DNA of 40,270 nt from Flavobacteriia bacterium (GTDB taxonomy: Bacteria > Bacteroidota > Bacteroidia > Flavobacteriales > Flavobacteriaceae), in assembly GCA_004293045.1 (NCBI GenBank), contig RDXY01000017.1, positions 1 to 40,270 of the forward strand. Direction: 5' to 3'. This document shows positions 16,015 to 24,589 of this stretch, one piece after another; positions within the stretch are counted from its first letter, which is position 1; every line of letters begins with the position of its first letter. The notes under the pieces were generated by a model. It did not search any database. It saw only the letters and a program-made list of their open reading frames with translations, and was not told where the DNA came from. The translations under genes and the position numbers were made by a program.

Positions 16015-16045
16015 TTTGCAGTATTGGGTAATAGTATTATATTTG
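16015..16045 (+). promoter_or_regulatory. Promoter of rpmE2
   Basis: TTTG (16015-16018), exactly 19 bases, then TATATTTG (16038-16045) followed by C. It is a consensus match and implies a 5' leader of about 100 bases. Confidence 0.85.
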
Positions 16046-16152
16046 CACCCTGAAATAAAAACATAATTAACAAAAGGTTATAAGGCGTTTACACCTTTTT
16101 ATTGTAAAAAGCCGCGGAACAAATTATAATCATACATTTAAAGATTTACAAA

Positions 16153-16407
16153 ATGAGAAAAGGAATTCACCCAGAAAACTACAGATTAGTCGCTTTTAAA
16201 GACATGTCTAACGATGATGTATTCATCACAAAATCAACTGTTGAAACTAAAGAAACTATCATGCACGAAGGTGTGGAGTATCCAGTTTTCAAAATGGAGA
16301 TTTCAAGAACGTCTCACCCTTTTTACACAGGTAAATCTAAACTTATTGATACTGCAGGTCGTATCGATAAATTCAAAACTAAATACGCTAAATTTGAAAA
16401 AAAATAA
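16153..16407 (+). CDS. rpmE2: 50S ribosomal protein L31 type B
   Basis: An 84-residue ribosomal protein of the large subunit. It starts with the family sequence MRKGIHPENYRLVAFKDMS and contains ISRTSHPFYTGKSKLIDTAGRIDKF. It has no cysteines, so it is the zinc-independent C- type B form, which is the usual one in Bacteroidota and can replace the zinc-binding form under zinc limitation elsewhere. A near-perfect promoter and a leader of about 100 bases precede it, room enough for leader regulation, but no clear structure was found there apart from CCTTTTTATTGTAAAAAG around 16094-16111. A terminator follows at once. Confidence 0.95.
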   Translation: MRKGIHPENYRLVAFKDMSNDDVFITKSTVETKETIMHEGVEYPVFKMEISRTSHPFYTGKSKLIDTAGRIDKFKTKYAKFEKK

Positions 16408-16428
16408 TTTCAAATTATTAAATAATAA

Positions 16429-16459
16429 CAAACCTCGAATGTATTCGGGGTTTTTTTAT
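16429..16459 (+). terminator. Terminator of rpmE2
   Basis: AACCTCGAAT (16431-16440) pairs with ATTCGGGGTT (16443-16452), one T-G pair, followed by a T run. Confidence 0.85.
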
Positions 16460-16481
16460 TTTTATTAGTCAAATTTCTTTG

Positions 16482-16489
16482 TAAATTTG
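16482..16489 (+). promoter_or_regulatory. -7 box of the GlmU-like gene
   Basis: TAAATTTG lies 38 bases before the ATG. Its -33 region is T-rich and overlaps the T run of the rpmE2 terminator. Confidence 0.45.
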
Positions 16490-16527
16490 AATCGTTAAGT
16501 TTTCATTAAACCTTTTAAACTTTTTCA

Positions 16528-17700
16528 ATGAACTATATACTTTTTGATGGACCACATCGTAATGCTTTGTTGCCATTTACCTTTACAAGGCCTGTTGCTG
16601 ATATTCGCATTGGAATATTAACCATTCGTGAAAAATGGGAAAAACAGTTGGGTTCTACCACAACATCTATTACAGAAGACTATTTGTCAGAAAAATGGCC
16701 AATGGTTGAAATGGAAAACAACGTGATGATTAATGCCTCATTTTTACCAAATGATATTTTGGTAGCCATGATTAAGAATTTGGAATACAAGCAAGCGATT
16801 TTTCAAGAAGAAGAAGTAGTAGCATTTTTTGCTAAAGAAGGTGAAGATGTCGATTTTGATAGTTTTGAAGTTATTGAATTCTCAAACGATTGCATCAAAA
16901 TAGAAAACACTTGGGATATTTTTCAAAAAAACGAGGTGGCCATTCGTGAAGATTTCGAATTGTTAACAGAAGATCGATTTTCACAACCGATACCTAAATC
17001 GGTAAATGTAATTGCTCCAGAAAATATTTTCATTGAAGAAGGCGCAAAATTAGAATTTGTAACCTTAAACGCATCAACAGGTCCTATTTATATTGGTAAA
17101 AATGCTGAAATAATGGAAGGTTCTGTTATTCGAGGTCCTTTTGCTTTGTGTGAGTCGGGTAGAGTGAAATTAGCTACAAAAGTATATGGTGCTACTACTG
17201 TTGGACCTCATTCTGTAATTGGTGGTGAAGTAAATAATTCGGTTTTGTTTGGGTATTCAAATAAAGGACACGATGGATTTTTAGGAAATGCTGTTTTAGG
17301 TGAATGGTGCAATATTGGTGCCGATAGCAATAATAGTAACTTAAAAAACAATTACGAAGAAGTCAAATTGTGGAGCTACGAAACAGAAAATTTTGCTAAA
17401 ACGGGTTTGCAATTTTGCGGATTAATGATGGGCGACCACAGCAAATGCGGAATTAATACTATGTTTAATACAGGTACTGTTGTTGGTGTAAGTACTAATA
17501 TTTTTGGAGCAGGATTTCCAAGAAATTTTGTACCCAGTTTCAGTTGGGGTGGAGCAAGTGGTTTCACAACCTATTTAACCAAAAAAGCGTTTGAAACCGC
17601 TAAAATTGTAATGGCAAGAAGAAATGTTGAATTCTCAGAGGAAGATACTAAAATTTTAGAACACGTTTTTGAACAAACAAAAAAATATAGAAAAGAGTAA
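16528..17700 (+). CDS. GlmU-family putative sugar nucleotidyltransferase/acetyltransferase
   Basis: A 390-residue protein of the Bacteroidota GlmU-related family (probably the group known as alternative bacterial GlmU). GlmU acetylates GlcN-1-P and couples it to UTP to give UDP-GlcNAc for peptidoglycan and LPS. Here the N-terminal domain starts MNYILFDGPHRNALLPFTFT and lacks the LxAGxGTRM uridylyltransferase signature, though TRPVADIRIGILTIREKW is a conserved family block. The C-terminal half (about 160-380) is a left-handed beta-helix with hexapeptide repeats (IYIGKNAEIMEGSVIRGPF). NTMFNTGTVVGVSTNIFG fits an acyltransferase or binding site. Exact activity is unproven. It is flanked by its own promoter and terminator. 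Confidence 0.8.
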   Translation: MNYILFDGPHRNALLPFTFTRPVADIRIGILTIREKWEKQLGSTTTSITEDYLSEKWPMVEMENNVMINASFLPNDILVAMIKNLEYKQAIFQEEEVVAFFAKEGEDVDFDSFEVIEFSNDCIKIENTWDIFQKNEVAIREDFELLTEDRFSQPIPKSVNVIAPENIFIEEGAKLEFVTLNASTGPIYIGKNAEIMEGSVIRGPFALCESGRVKLATKVYGATTVGPHSVIGGEVNNSVLFGYSNKGHDGFLGNAVLGEWCNIGADSNNSNLKNNYEEVKLWSYETENFAKTGLQFCGLMMGDHSKCGINTMFNTGTVVGVSTNIFGAGFPRNFVPSFSWGGASGFTTYLTKKAFETAKIVMARRNVEFSEEDTKILEHVFEQTKKYRKE

Positions 17701-17739
17701 AAAAAACGCAGTTTCATGATTTTGAAACTGCGTTTTTTT
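17699..17739. terminator. Bidirectional terminator between the GlmU-like gene and sufD
   Basis: A perfect 16-bp stem (17701-17716 with 17722-17737) with a 5-base loop, including flanking A and T runs. Confidence 0.93.
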
Positions 17740-17758
17740 ATTTGGTCTAATTATTATT

Positions 17759-19078
17759 TTATAAATCAAATCCCATATTTACGCCTAATTTATCGGCAAT
17801 AATTCGAGCGATTTTACTTCTTAATTCTGGAATTTTTACGCTATTAGTCACTTCACTTGTAAACGCGTACATTAGTAATGCTTTGGCTTCTTTTTTACCA
17901 ATTCCACGTTGCTGCATATAAAACATAGCAGTTTCGTCTAGCTGTCCTATGGTACAACCGTGTGAGCATTTTACATCATCTGCGAAAATTTCTAATTGGG
18001 GTTTCGCATTAATAGTCGCTTTATCACTTAATAATATATTATTATTTTGCTGAAAAGCATCAGTTTTTTGCGCTTCTTTTTCTACGAAAATTTTACCATT
18101 AAAAACACCAGTTGCGCTTCCGTCCAAAATAGTTTTATAATTTTGATGACTTTCACAATTTGGCGTGGCGTGCTGCACTAAAGTATAATGGTCAACGTGT
18201 TGTTTGTCGCCAATAATAGTAATGCCTTTTAAAGTAGAATCAATATGTTCGCCTTGATGGTAGAAGTTTAAATTATTTCTAGTAATATTTCCTCCAAAAG
18301 AGAACGTATGAACAGAAACATGACTGTCTTGTTTTTGAGCAATGTATGTATTGTCAATTAAATTTGCAGTTTGTAAATCATTTTGTACTTTGTAATAATC
18401 AACAATGGCACGTTTTTGAGCAAAAATTTCTGAAACTGAATTCGTTAAAACGGGATTGCTATTTAAACTCTGGTGACGTTCTACAATTTGTACATGTGCG
18501 TTTTCGCCCACAATTATTAAATTTCGAGGCTGTGTCATTAGAGCAGCTTCAGAACCAGTAGTAAAATATAAAATTTCAATTGGTTTGTCAACTACTTTGC
18601 TCTTTGGAATATTAATATACGCACCTTCTTGAGAAAAAGCGGTGTTTAATGACGTTAGACTATCTTCTAAATTCGCAATTTTGTTAAAATATTCGTCAAT
18701 GTACATTTTGTATTTTGGCTTGTTTAAGGCCGAAGACATTAAGCAAACATCTAAACCATCATGTGTAGTGGAGGATAAATGTGAACTGAATTTCCCGTCA
18801 ATAAATACTACTTTATACGTATCTACTTCATTTAGGAAGTATTTTTTTACATCAGCAAATTCTACTGTATTTTCTTTTTTAGGAAATACACTAAAATCAT
18901 TTTTTAAAATAGCATTTAACGAGGTATATTTCCAGGCTTCCTCTTTTTTAGTAGGGAATCCTTTATTCTCAAAGTGTTTTATAGCTGAAGTTCTTATGTC
19001 GTGTAAATCATTGTTTACATCAGCAATTTTTTCTTCAAACGCCATAAAAGACGATAGTATTTTTTCTTTTAATTCCAT
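17759..19078 (-). CDS. sufD: Fe-S cluster assembly protein SufD
   Basis: SufD joins SufB and SufC in the SufBC2D scaffold that builds Fe-S clusters and helps acquire iron. The 439-residue protein has a variable helical N-terminus (KKEEAWKYTSLN is the family hallmark near residue 40-52). A right-handed beta-helix follows (about 150-370), then a C-terminal helical domain that binds SufC (MFYMQQRGIGKKEAKALLMYAF). The conserved histidine region DDVKCSHGCTIG, which faces SufB in known complexes, is present. The 69-base gap after sufC is made almost wholly of short repeats. It is the last suf gene in the window; sufS and sufE are not here. Confidence 0.94.
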   Translation of the reverse strand: MELKEKILSSFMAFEEKIADVNNDLHDIRTSAIKHFENKGFPTKKEEAWKYTSLNAILKNDFSVFPKKENTVEFADVKKYFLNEVDTYKVVFIDGKFSSHLSSTTHDGLDVCLMSSALNKPKYKMYIDEYFNKIANLEDSLTSLNTAFSQEGAYINIPKSKVVDKPIEILYFTTGSEAALMTQPRNLIIVGENAHVQIVERHQSLNSNPVLTNSVSEIFAQKRAIVDYYKVQNDLQTANLIDNTYIAQKQDSHVSVHTFSFGGNITRNNLNFYHQGEHIDSTLKGITIIGDKQHVDHYTLVQHATPNCESHQNYKTILDGSATGVFNGKIFVEKEAQKTDAFQQNNNILLSDKATINAKPQLEIFADDVKCSHGCTIGQLDETAMFYMQQRGIGKKEAKALLMYAFTSEVTNSVKIPELRSKIARIIADKLGVNMGFDL

Positions 19079-19080
19079 AA

Positions 19081-19147
19081 TTTATGTTTATGGTTTATGG
19101 TTTTTAGTTTATGGCTGCGAGAACAATAAACAATAAACTACAAACAA
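19081..19147. repeat. Short-word repeat and imperfect inverted repeat between sufC and sufD
   Basis: TTTATG(G)-type words repeat at 19081-19114, and the reverse-complement-like words AATAAAC/ACAAAC at 19124-19147 form the other arm of an imperfect hairpin. The loop is around 19115-19123. It fills the whole gap between the two genes. Confidence 0.7.
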
Positions 19148-19897
19148 TTATACCAATTCGTTTTTTATCCAATCGTATCCTTTTTCTTCTAATTCTAAAG
19201 CTAAAGAGGCATCGCCTGATTTTACAATTTTTCCGTCCATTAACACGTGTACAAAATCTGGAACTATGTAATCAAGTAATCTTTGGTAGTGAGTAATCAC
19301 TAAAACCGCGTTAGTTTCATTTTTTAGTTTATTTACTCCATTTGCTACAATTCGCAAGGCATCAATATCTAATCCAGAATCTGTTTCGTCAAGAATGGCT
19401 AATTTTGGTTCTAACATGGCCATTTGAAAAATTTCATTTCGTTTTTTTTCTCCACCAGAAAAACCTTCGTTTAGAGAACGAGATAAGAATTTTCTGTCTA
19501 TTTCTAATAATTCTGATTTTTCACGTATTAATTTTAGCATTTCATTAGCAGGCATATCCTCTTGTCCACGTGCTTTACGTGATTCATTAATAGCTGTTTT
19601 CATGAAATTCGTTACCGAAACACCAGGTATTTCAACAGGATATTGAAAAGATAAGAAAACGCCTTTATGAGCTCTTTCTTCAGGAGCTAATTCTGAGATG
19701 TCTTCCCCTTCTAAAATAATTTCGCCTGCAGTAACGTTATAATTTTCGTTTCCAGCAATTATAGACGAGAGGGTACTTTTTCCGGCACCATTTGGTCCCA
19801 TAATCGCGTGAACTTCTCCCGCTTTTACTTCTAAATTAATTCCTTTTAATATTTCTTTGTCTTCTACTGAAGCGTGTAAATTTTTAATTTGTAACAT
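19148..19897 (-). CDS. sufC: Fe-S cluster assembly ATPase SufC
   Basis: SufC is the ABC-type ATPase of the SufBC2D complex; its ATP-driven dimerisation reshapes SufB and SufD. The 249-residue protein has Walker [10 protein letters not shown] (34-42), a Q-loop (LSFQYP), the SufC-type signature [10 protein letters not shown], Walker [13 protein letters not shown] and the switch His in VITHYQRLL. It has no membrane domain, as expected of SufC. The start ATG gives the family [17 protein letters not shown]. It lies 36 bases downstream of sufB. Confidence 0.97.
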   Translation of the reverse strand: MLQIKNLHASVEDKEILKGINLEVKAGEVHAIMGPNGAGKSTLSSIIAGNENYNVTAGEIILEGEDISELAPEERAHKGVFLSFQYPVEIPGVSVTNFMKTAINESRKARGQEDMPANEMLKLIREKSELLEIDRKFLSRSLNEGFSGGEKKRNEIFQMAMLEPKLAILDETDSGLDIDALRIVANGVNKLKNETNAVLVITHYQRLLDYIVPDFVHVLMDGKIVKSGDASLALELEEKGYDWIKNELV

Positions 19898-19933
19898 GGT
19901 ATGAATGTGTTTTTATTCTGATTTATATTTTGA

Positions 19934-21382
19934 TTATCCTACGGAACCTTCTAAACTAATTTCTAATAATTTTTGAGCTTCCACTGCAAATTCCATTGGT
20001 AATTTATTTAAGACTTCTTTACTGAAACCATTGACAATTAAGGCGATTGCTTTTTCGGTAGGAATACCTCTTTGGTTGCAATAAAACACTTGATCTTCTC
20101 CAATTTTTGAGGTGGTCGCTTCGTGTTCTATTTTGGCACTTGTATTTTTACTTTCGATATATGGAAAGGTGTGTGCACCGCAATTATTACCCATAAGTAA
20201 ACTATCACATTGCGAAAAATTTCGTGCCTGGTCAGCGTTTTTACTAATTTGAACCAATCCACGGTAACTGTTTTGTGATTTTCCAGCCGAAATTCCTTTT
20301 GAAATAATGGTTGACTTGGTGTTTTTACCTAAATGAATCATTTTTGTTCCCGTATCTGCTTGCTGGAAATTATTTGTAACGGCAATAGAGTAGAACTCGC
20401 CAATAGAATTATCCCCTTTTAAAACACAAGATGGGTATTTCCAAGTTACGGCAGAACCTGTTTCCACTTGTGTCCATGATATTTTTGCGTTTTTCTCACA
20501 AAAACCTCTTTTGGTTACAAAATTAAATACTCCACCTTTTCCTTCTTTATTTCCTGGATACCAGTTTTGAACGGTTGAATATTTTATTTCAGCATCATCT
20601 AATGCAATTAATTCTACAACCGCAGCATGTAATTGATTTTCATCACGACTTGGAGCCGTACATCCTTCAAGGTAAGAGACGTAACTTCCTTCATCGGCAA
20701 TTACTAAAGTTCTTTCAAATTGCCCTGTTCCTCCTTGGTTAATTCTAAAATATGTTGATAATTCCATAGGACATTTCACACCTTTTGGAATGTAACAAAA
20801 ACTTCCATCAGAGAAAACGGCTGAATTTAATGCGGCGTAAAAATTATCTTTTTGCGGTACAATAGTTCCTAAATACTTTTTAACCAACTCAGGATGTTCT
20901 TGTATAGCTTCTGATATAGGGCAAAAAATAATACCTTTTTCGCCTAATGTTTTTTTGAATGTAGTGGCTACCGAAACAGAATCAACAACAATATCCATTG
21001 CTACATTATTCATTTTTTTCTGCTCGTCAATAGAAATTCCCAATTTTTTGTACATTTCTAATAATTCTGCATCCACATCATCTAATGTTTTATTTGGATC
21101 CGATTTTTTTGGCGCCGAATAATAAGCAATCGCTTGAAAATCGGGTTTTGTGTACTTAACATTTGCCCATTCAGGTTCTTCCATTTCTTTCCAAGCGGCG
21201 AATGCTTCTAAACGCCAATCGGTCATCCATTGTGGTTCATTTTTCTTTTTAGAAATCGCACGCACAATGTCTTCATTTAAGCCAATAGGAAACGTTTCCG
21301 ATTCTAATTCAGTATAAAATCCGTATTCGTATTCTTTATTTTCTAATTCGACTTTTAAATCGTCTTCTGTATATTTACTCAT
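19934..21382 (-). CDS. sufB: Fe-S cluster assembly protein SufB
   Basis: SufB is the scaffold subunit on which the nascent Fe-S cluster forms in SufBC2D. The 482-residue length is usual. Family blocks are [20 protein letters not shown] near the N-terminus, [22 protein letters not shown] and [20 protein letters not shown]. The C-terminal [20 protein letters not shown] carries the cysteine equivalent to E. coli Cys405, which takes sulfur and contacts SufD. The ATG is directly preceded (minus strand) by two tandem copies of a 16-base AT-rich word. Between it and the SufA-like gene a four-helix-bundle gene intervenes. Confidence 0.97.
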   Translation of the reverse strand: MSKYTEDDLKVELENKEYEYGFYTELESETFPIGLNEDIVRAISKKKNEPQWMTDWRLEAFAAWKEMEEPEWANVKYTKPDFQAIAYYSAPKKSDPNKTLDDVDAELLEMYKKLGISIDEQKKMNNVAMDIVVDSVSVATTFKKTLGEKGIIFCPISEAIQEHPELVKKYLGTIVPQKDNFYAALNSAVFSDGSFCYIPKGVKCPMELSTYFRINQGGTGQFERTLVIADEGSYVSYLEGCTAPSRDENQLHAAVVELIALDDAEIKYSTVQNWYPGNKEGKGGVFNFVTKRGFCEKNAKISWTQVETGSAVTWKYPSCVLKGDNSIGEFYSIAVTNNFQQADTGTKMIHLGKNTKSTIISKGISAGKSQNSYRGLVQISKNADQARNFSQCDSLLMGNNCGAHTFPYIESKNTSAKIEHEATTSKIGEDQVFYCNQRGIPTEKAIALIVNGFSKEVLNKLPMEFAVEAQKLLEISLEGSVG

Positions 21383-21383
21383 T

Positions 21384-21415
21384 TTAATAATTTAAAGATT
21401 TAATAATTTAAAGAT
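21384..21415. repeat. Two tandem copies of a 16-base word upstream of sufB
   Basis: TTAATAATTTAAAGAT occurs at 21384-21399 and identically at 21400-21415. Part of it, AATTTAAAGATTTAA (21389-21403), is found inverted and perfect at 21821-21835 on the other side of the four-helix-bundle gene. Confidence 0.85.
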
Positions 21416-21443
21416 TGAAAAATTCTCTAAACTCATTAATCAT

Positions 21444-21815
21444 TTATTTTGTATTTAATTTAGTGCTTAAATATTTTATGAAATTTGAAATATTCTGAGA
21501 AATTTCAATTGTCAGATTTAAACTTTTCTGTATTTCATCTTCAGAACAAAATTCTAATTCTTTTGCTAAAATTAGCATATTTCTTACTTCAGCACAACTT
21601 CCCTTTGCTATTTTTAAAAATCTTACAAATTGCTTATTATTGTTATATTCTGATCCTTCTGCAATATTATTCGTTATTGAAACTACAGCTCTTTTTATTT
21701 GATCTTTAAAACTATATTCCTTATCTAATGAAGTATTGTTTGCTAAACTAAAAATTAGTTTCGTTAATATTACTCCCTTTTTGTGTACCTCAAAATCCTC
21801 AAAAGATTTTGTCAT
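21444..21815 (-). CDS. Four-helix-bundle protein (S23/IVP family)
   Basis: A 123-residue helical protein of the family first seen in intervening sequences of bacterial 23S rRNA genes, now widespread as lone genes in Bacteroidota; members form pentameric four-helix bundles, with unknown function. The family pattern is visible: a start FEDFEVHKKGVILTKLIFSL, then IKRAVVSITNNIAEGSEY, RFLKIAKGSCAEVRNML and a final amphipathic helix. The start at 21815 gives the family N-terminus; the longer frame begins inside the end of the SufA-like gene. It lies inside the suf operon and is flanked by 15-base inverted repeats (21389-21403 and 21821-21835), as if it had been inserted. Confidence 0.85.
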   Translation of the reverse strand: MTKSFEDFEVHKKGVILTKLIFSLANNTSLDKEYSFKDQIKRAVVSITNNIAEGSEYNNNKQFVRFLKIAKGSCAEVRNMLILAKELEFCSEDEIQKSLNLTIEISQNISNFIKYLSTKLNTK

Positions 21816-21820
21816 AATCT

Positions 21821-21835
21821 TTAAATCTTTAAATT
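21821..21835. repeat. Inverted copy of the suf-spacer repeat
   Basis: TTAAATCTTTAAATT is the perfect reverse complement of 21389-21403. The two copies bracket the four-helix-bundle gene. Both are low-complexity, so chance is not excluded. Confidence 0.6.
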
Positions 21836-21850
21836 TTTTAATCTTTTGAT

Positions 21851-22180
21851 TTAAAGCGAAAAACTTTCCCCACACCCACACGTTCTTTGTGCATTTGGAT
21901 TGTTAAAAACAAATCCTTTTCCGTTTAAGCCTCCTGAGAATTCTAAAATAGTTCCAGCTAAATACAAAAATGATTTTTTTTCAACAGCAATTTTAACATT
22001 ACTGTCTTCGAAAACTTTATCATTTTCGCCCAATTCTTTATCAAATTTTAATTCATAAGAAAGTCCAGAACAACCACCACTTTTTACCCCAACGCGAACA
22101 TAATCAGTAGCAGCATCAAAACCTTCTTCCTTCATCATGTCAATTATTTTTTTACTTGCAGATTCAGATACTTTTATCAT
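21851..22180 (-). CDS. sufA: A-type Fe-S cluster carrier (SufA/HesB/IscA family)
   Basis: A-type carriers accept and hand on Fe-S clusters made on the Suf scaffold. The 109-residue protein has the three conserved cysteines Cys37 (KSGGCSGLSYEL), Cys101 and Cys103 (TCGCGESF). VSESASKKIIDMM is the family N-terminus and GTILEFSGGLNGKGFVFNNPNA the long central block. It opens the suf operon behind a good promoter with a leader of about 55 bases. SufA and IscA cannot be told apart from sequence, so sufA is inferred from position. Confidence 0.92.
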   Translation of the reverse strand: MIKVSESASKKIIDMMKEEGFDAATDYVRVGVKSGGCSGLSYELKFDKELGENDKVFEDSNVKIAVEKKSFLYLAGTILEFSGGLNGKGFVFNNPNAQRTCGCGESFSL

Positions 22181-22243
22181 AACTTAGTAATTAATTATAT
22201 TTGTTTCGAATTCCTTATTTTGATTTTGTCTAAATTAACTCTG

Positions 22244-22273
22244 CAAAGATAAACCTAAAAATACTTTTTACAA
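22244..22273 (-). promoter_or_regulatory. Promoter of the suf operon
   Basis: The minus strand reads TTG (22271-22273), 19 bases, then TATCTTTG (22244-22251) and C. It lies 64 bases upstream of the sufA-like ATG. No clear operator for an iron- or redox-responsive repressor was recognised. Confidence 0.75.
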
Positions 22274-22331
22274 GGTTTGATAACATTTTTATAACTTATA
22301 TTTTCATAGTTTTCTTTTATTGAAATTTTTG

Positions 22332-22338
22332 TAATTTG
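22332..22338 (+). promoter_or_regulatory. Possible -7 box of the MBL hydrolase gene
   Basis: TAATTTG, one base short of the consensus, followed by GC, lies 16 bases before the ATG. The -33 element is not clear. Confidence 0.4.
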
Positions 22339-22354
22339 GCAAAAAATATTAATC

Positions 22355-23215
22355 ATGAAATTATATCCAATAGAGGCAGGAAATTTTAAGTTAGACGGCG
22401 GCGCTATGTTTGGCGTGGTTCCCAAAACCATATGGAATAAAACCAATCCGGCTGATGCCAATAATTTAATAGATATTGCTGCCAGATGTTTACTAATTGA
22501 AGATGGAAATAAACTAACATTAATAGATACCGGTATGGGTAATAAACAATCGGATAAGTTTTTTGGCTATTATTCGCTTTGGGGTGATGAAAGTTTGGAT
22601 GCTTCTTTGGCTAAATTTGGATTTCATAAAGATGATATTACAGATGTTTTTATGACCCATTTGCATTTTGATCATTGTGGTGGTTCTGTAAATTGGAATA
22701 AAGATAAAACAGGTTATGAAGTAGCATTTAAAAACGCTAATTATTGGACAAATAAAAACCATTGGGAATGGGCAACTCAACCTAATTCTCGTGAAAAAGC
22801 TTCTTTTTTGCATGAAAATATTTTACCCATGCAAGAAAGTGGCCAGTTGAAATTTATTAATCGTACCGAGGGTGATTTCATAGCTACTTCAGAATTAGAT
22901 TTTGGCATCTTTTTTGCAGATGGTCATACCGAAAAACAAATGCTTCCACATATTCATTATAAAGGAAAAACCATTGTTTTTTGTGCCGATTTATTAGCTA
23001 CAGCTGGGCATATTCCTATTCCGTATGTTATGGGGTACGATACAAGACCGCTTTTAACAATGGACGAAAAAGCAAAATTTATGAATGCAGCTGCAGAAAA
23101 TAATTATTACTTATTTTTAGAGCACGATGCCCATAATGAAATAATAACCGTAGAAAAAACAGAAAAAGGAGTACGATTAAAAGACGTTTTTACATGCAAC
23201 GACATTTTATTATGA
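22355..23215 (+). CDS. MBL-fold metallo-hydrolase
   Basis: A 286-residue metallo-beta-lactamase-fold hydrolase. The metal motif HxHxDH is THLHFDHCGG (about residues 101-110). A later metal-binding His is in DGHTEKQMLPHI, a bridging Asp in FCADLLATAGHIPIPYVMGYD, and the last His in FLEHDAH. The DxGxG-type loop LIDTGMGNK precedes them. The pattern resembles the lactonase-like branch (AHL lactonases and relatives), but the substrate cannot be deduced. There is no signal peptide, so it should be cytoplasmic. The last codons overlap the start of the next gene in ATGA, indicating a two-gene operon. Confidence 0.85.
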   Translation: MKLYPIEAGNFKLDGGAMFGVVPKTIWNKTNPADANNLIDIAARCLLIEDGNKLTLIDTGMGNKQSDKFFGYYSLWGDESLDASLAKFGFHKDDITDVFMTHLHFDHCGGSVNWNKDKTGYEVAFKNANYWTNKNHWEWATQPNSREKASFLHENILPMQESGQLKFINRTEGDFIATSELDFGIFFADGHTEKQMLPHIHYKGKTIVFCADLLATAGHIPIPYVMGYDTRPLLTMDEKAKFMNAAAENNYYLFLEHDAHNEIITVEKTEKGVRLKDVFTCNDILL

Positions 23216-24540
23216 ATTATTTTTTAGGAATTTTAGCCTTTGCCTGTGTAGCAGCATGCCAAAACAAACCTTTGGAAAACAAACCAAAAGTTTCAATTTT
23301 AGAAAAAGAAAAAAAAGAGATTTGTAAAACCAGCGGAACATTTTCCGAATTGGTATTAGAACGAAGAATTCATGCCATTGATCCTTTAATAAAGGAGGAA
23401 AAAGATGTATACGATGTGGATATTTATTCACCTAAATCGGCAATTTATTCAAAAGATGGTACTAAATTTTATGTAAATTCATTAGAAGGCTATGCAACAG
23501 TTGTGTACGATGCCAACTCTTTTAAAAAAATAAAAACTATTAAATACCATTTTTCAGATAAAAACAAACATTTATTTAAAAACAACGAAAATACAGCGTT
23601 TGATTATCAATTTAAACAGAAAAAAGATAATTTTAATCATTTTTTTGGCAAACCAGTAGAAAGTTGCTTGTCGCATGATGGAAAGTTTTTGTGGGTTACT
23701 TTTTATAGACGAGATTTTGATGAAAATGCCGAATCTCCATCAGCAGTTGCGATAATTAACACAGAAACCGACGAAATTTGTAGAGTAATCCCTTCTGGGC
23801 CATTGCCTAAAATGATTGCCTGCTCACCAGATAATAAATTTATCTCGGTTACTCATTGGGGTGATAACACAGTGGGTATAATTGACATTTCGTCTAATAA
23901 TGTTATGGATTTTAAGTATGTTTCGCACATTGAAGTTGATGAACGTTTAACAATGAATTATGCAAATGGACAAAAAGTAAATAGAGATAACGACTGCGGA
24001 AATTGTCTTCGTGGCACTGTTTTTTCACCAGATGGAAAGTATATTTTTATAGCAAAAATGGGAGGAAATGGCATTGCAGTTATTAAAACAAAAACCTTTA
24101 AATATATAGGAACAATTACGGGTTCTAAAGGAAATTTAAGACATATAATTATAAATAATGATGACTTAATTTTAAGTTCAAACAAACACGGTGTGGTACA
24201 AAAAGCAAAACTTTCCGAACTATTAGAACTTCCATTTGAAAATGAAAAAACCCTATTAAATTATCCAAATTGGCAAACCGTAAATGTTGGCTTTGGTGCA
24301 AGAACAATTGAAGCAACTAAAGACGGAAAATATATTTTTGCATGTGTAAACAACGAATGTAAAGTAGTAGTAATAGACGCCCAAGAAATGAAAGTAATTG
24401 CAAGTAAGGATGTATCTAAATTTCCAGTAGGAATGGCAATTTCGCATGATGGAACACAATTAATTGTAACTTCGCAAGGAAAAGATAGCGTGCTTCAAAG
24501 TGGAAATGCTGTTTCTATATTTAAAATAAAATATGAATAA
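23212..24540 (+). CDS. YncE-like beta-propeller lipoprotein
   Basis: A 442-residue predicted lipoprotein. The start at 23212, overlapping the upstream stop in ATGA, gives a clean signal peptide (MNYFLGILAFACVAAC) with lipobox VAAC. The mature protein is a seven-bladed YVTN/YncE-type propeller, to judge by repeated blade motifs. These include KDGTKFYVNSLEGYATVVYD, SHDGKFLWVTFYR, SPDNKFISVTHWGDNTVGIID, SPDGKYIFIAKMGGNGIAVIK, TKDGKYIFACVNNECKVVVID and SHDGTQLIVTSQGKDSVLQ. A DCGNC pair is present, but there is no CxxCH haem site. The ligand is unknown; periplasmic or surface binding is inferred. Confidence 0.83.
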   Translation: MNYFLGILAFACVAACQNKPLENKPKVSILEKEKKEICKTSGTFSELVLERRIHAIDPLIKEEKDVYDVDIYSPKSAIYSKDGTKFYVNSLEGYATVVYDANSFKKIKTIKYHFSDKNKHLFKNNENTAFDYQFKQKKDNFNHFFGKPVESCLSHDGKFLWVTFYRRDFDENAESPSAVAIINTETDEICRVIPSGPLPKMIACSPDNKFISVTHWGDNTVGIIDISSNNVMDFKYVSHIEVDERLTMNYANGQKVNRDNDCGNCLRGTVFSPDGKYIFIAKMGGNGIAVIKTKTFKYIGTITGSKGNLRHIIINNDDLILSSNKHGVVQKAKLSELLELPFENEKTLLNYPNWQTVNVGFGARTIEATKDGKYIFACVNNECKVVVIDAQEMKVIASKDVSKFPVGMAISHDGTQLIVTSQGKDSVLQSGNAVSIFKIKYE

Positions 24541-24589
24541 TTGTAACAATATATACAAATAATAAACTAATTAAAATAAAATTAAAAAT

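Noticed and set aside
16214..16468. Open frame overlapping rpmE2 in another frame and running into the terminator
   Set aside because: A shadow of the ribosomal protein gene.
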